From the NCBI RefSeq assembly GCF_903819215.1, contig NZ_CAIJCT010000025.1: 64,000 bases of DNA. The stretch is one strand, 5' to 3'. The stretch's first letter is position 1, and each line of letters begins with the position of its first letter. Source of the stretch: Aedoeadaptatus coxii. GTDB lineage: Bacteria; Bacillota; Clostridia; Tissierellales; Peptoniphilaceae. The notes beneath the pieces were generated by a model, which saw only the letters and a list, made by a program, of their open reading frames with translations, did no database searches and had not been told where the DNA came from. This document shows positions 62,561 through 64,000 of this stretch, piece after piece. The position numbers were made by a program, and so were the translations under genes.

Positions 62561-64000
62561 TAAATGTATTTAGAAAAATTTGGCTTTTCTCTGGGAAGGA
62601 AAAAGGTAATTTAAAAAAGTCTATATTTGCAGCATTTATTCATGCTGTGTTTAACGCTTTTCAATTTGTGGCAATTTATTATATGTTAGAATGCTTGTTT
62701 ATTAGCAAGATTTCAACAAAAAATATTATCATAGCATTTGTGATATTAATGATTAGTTTATTGGGGAAAATTGTAACACAAAACATTTCTCAAATGAAAC
62801 AAACTCATGCAGGCTATTTTATGGCGGCTGATAAAAGAATTGAATTGGGTGAAAAAATAAAAAAAGTTCCAATGGGATTCTTTAATAGTTTTAGTTTAGG
62901 TAAACTTACTACTTTAGCAACCACAAACCTCACTCAAATTGAATCTTGGATTCCAGTATTGCTTGTCAATGTTCTAGGAGGTTTTTTAAATACATGTGTG
63001 TTTGTTCTAGCTATATTTTTAATTAATATCTACATAGGTCTAACAGCACTATTAGGTATGACAGTGTTTTTGATGGTTACGTCTCTAATGGAAAAACGTT
63101 CAAGAAAAAATGCTACGGACATGGCCAATATTCAAACATGTTTAACTAAGAATGTACTATCTACTCTTCAAGGAATGCAAGTTATAAAGTCATATAACTT
63201 AGGAGGAGAAAATAATAAAAATTTAGATGATGCAATAGATAATAGCTATAAGACTACATTAGCACTTGAGAAGATGATTATTCCTTATACTGTGGTTCAA
63301 AGAATTGTAATAGGTTTAACAATAGTTGCAATGCTATTTGTAAGTATTAGATTTAATATTTCTGATAATTTGATAATTACAGATGCAGTGATGATAATGA
63401 TAGCAAGTTTTACGATATTTGAAGGATTAATTGGAGCAGGGTCTAATATGGCGATTTTGCGAATTGCAGAAAATGCAATTGATTCATATGAATATGTTAA
63501 TCAAATGCCAATTTTGAAAGAAGGAAGTATTACAGAGCCTATAAAAAATCACAATATAGCCTTTAAAAATGTTTCTTTTTCCTATGATGATAGACCAATT
63601 TTAAAAAATGTATCAGCAGAGATAAAAGAAAATACCATGACTGCCATTGTAGGACCATCTGGATCTGGTAAGACAACATTTTGTAGTCTCATAGCGAGAT
63701 TTTGGGATGTAAATTCTGGCGAGATTTTAATTGGTGGAAAAAATATAAAAGACTATAAGATAGAAAACTTAATGAATTCTATTTCCATGGTATTTCAAGA
63801 CGTCTATCTCTTTGAAGATACAATTGAAAACAATATAAAATTTGGAAAACAAAATGCAAGCCATGAAGAAGTTATAGAAGCTGCAAAAAAAGCAAGATGC
63901 TATGAATTTATAGAAGCTTTACCGGATGGATATGACACTATCATTGGGGAAGGTGGAGCAAGTCTATCTGGGGGAGAAAAACAAAGAATTTCAATTGCAA
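62557..64000 (+). CDS. Half-ABC transporter, second subunit (3' end cut by window)
   Basis: The ATG at 62557, after AAGGAGGG, opens a frame that runs to the window edge with no stop (481 codons). It has a six-helix membrane domain (about 15-310), Walker A GPSGSGKTT, and ends just after the signature LSGGEKQR, so Walker B and the H-loop lie beyond the window. It is the YbtQ/IrtB-like partner of the gene upstream. More genes of the operon, such as an aryl-acid synthase, could follow. Confidence 0.85.
   Translation, partial: MINVFRKIWLFSGKEKGNLKKSIFAAFIHAVFNAFQFVAIYYMLECLFISKISTKNIIIAFVILMISLLGKIVTQNISQMKQTHAGYFMAADKRIELGEKIKKVPMGFFNSFSLGKLTTLATTNLTQIESWIPVLLVNVLGGFLNTCVFVLAIFLINIYIGLTALLGMTVFLMVTSLMEKRSRKNATDMANIQTCLTKNVLSTLQGMQVIKSYNLGGENNKNLDDAIDNSYKTTLALEKMIIPYTVVQRIVIGLTIVAMLFVSIRFNISDNLIITDAVMIMIASFTIFEGLIGAGSNMAILRIAENAIDSYEYVNQMPILKEGSITEPIKNHNIAFKNVSFSYDDRPILKNVSAEIKENTMTAIVGPSGSGKTTFCSLIARFWDVNSGEILIGGKNIKDYKIENLMNSISMVFQDVYLFEDTIENNIKFGKQNASHEEVIEAAKKARCYEFIEALPDGYDTIIGEGGASLSGGEKQRISIA

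Overview
The window is AT-rich (roughly 30% GC by eye) and reads as a low-GC Firmicute, plausibly an anaerobic coccus or a Clostridia/Tissierellia relative. Evidence is the AT-rich codon use, strong AGGAGG ribosome sites, poly-U intrinsic terminators, and a Tn1549/CTn-type conjugative element with Gram-positive families (Maff2, PrgI, DUF4315, DUF4366, PcfB). I cannot fix the species. No rRNA, tRNA or CRISPR array was seen.

Region 1 (1-4481) is the end of a plus-strand transport operon: two half-ABC transporters of the YbtP/YbtQ-IrtA/IrtB type, an MptD-like ECF substrate-binding subunit, an EcfT subunit, and an ECF ATPase that breaks off inside its Walker A motif at about 4481.

Region 2 (about 4482-41300) is a conjugative element of the Tn1549 family. 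In order it holds a small membrane protein, a RepA-type initiator, a DnaC-like loader, PcfB, VirD4, an Abi_2 gene with its upstream structured RNA, SSB, Maff2, a VirB6-like protein, PrgI, VirB4, an orphan DNA methyltransferase, an NlpC/P60 wall hydrolase, DUF4315, an LRR/coiled-coil surface protein, DUF4366, the AbiEi/AbiEii pair, topoisomerase III, a decayed type III toxin-antitoxin locus, a 3466-residue methylase-helicase with a TnpV-like gene overprinted in another frame, an SSB-containing protein, and on the minus strand MobC and the relaxase. A probable oriT follows. No integrase was found, so one element end or the integrase may lie outside the window, or the element may be fixed.

Region 3 (41299-64000, continuing past the edge) is a metallophore locus laid out like the equibactin locus of Streptococcus equi ICESe2 (from memory) and like pyochelin/yersiniabactin systems. 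It has a DtxR-type regulator, then one long operon: type II thioesterase, phosphopantetheinyl transferase, aryl-AMP ligase, NRPS 1 (ArCP-Cy-A[MT-like]-PCP), a thiazolinyl-imine reductase fused to a methyltransferase, a VOC-fold protein, NRPS 2 (docking-Cy-A-PCP-TE), a cyclase-family hydrolase, an Asp/Glu-racemase-family protein, then an ECF transporter (S, T, double ATPase) and two half-ABC transporters, the last cut by the window edge.

Working model (inference): salicylate or a related aryl acid is loaded on NRPS 1, two cysteines are condensed and cyclised, one ring is reduced and N-methylated by the fused reductase-methyltransferase, and NRPS 2 releases a pyochelin-like metallophore. The ECF and YbtPQ-like transporters would take up the metal complex, and the DtxR-type protein would repress the operon when metal is plentiful. 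No salicylate synthase is in the window. The most unusual points are the relocation of the methyltransferase from the NRPS to the reductase, the TnpV-like gene with its own ribosome site and terminator inside a giant gene, the ruined type III toxin-antitoxin locus with an intact RNA part, and the break of a resident ECF ATPase at its Walker A next to the conjugative element.
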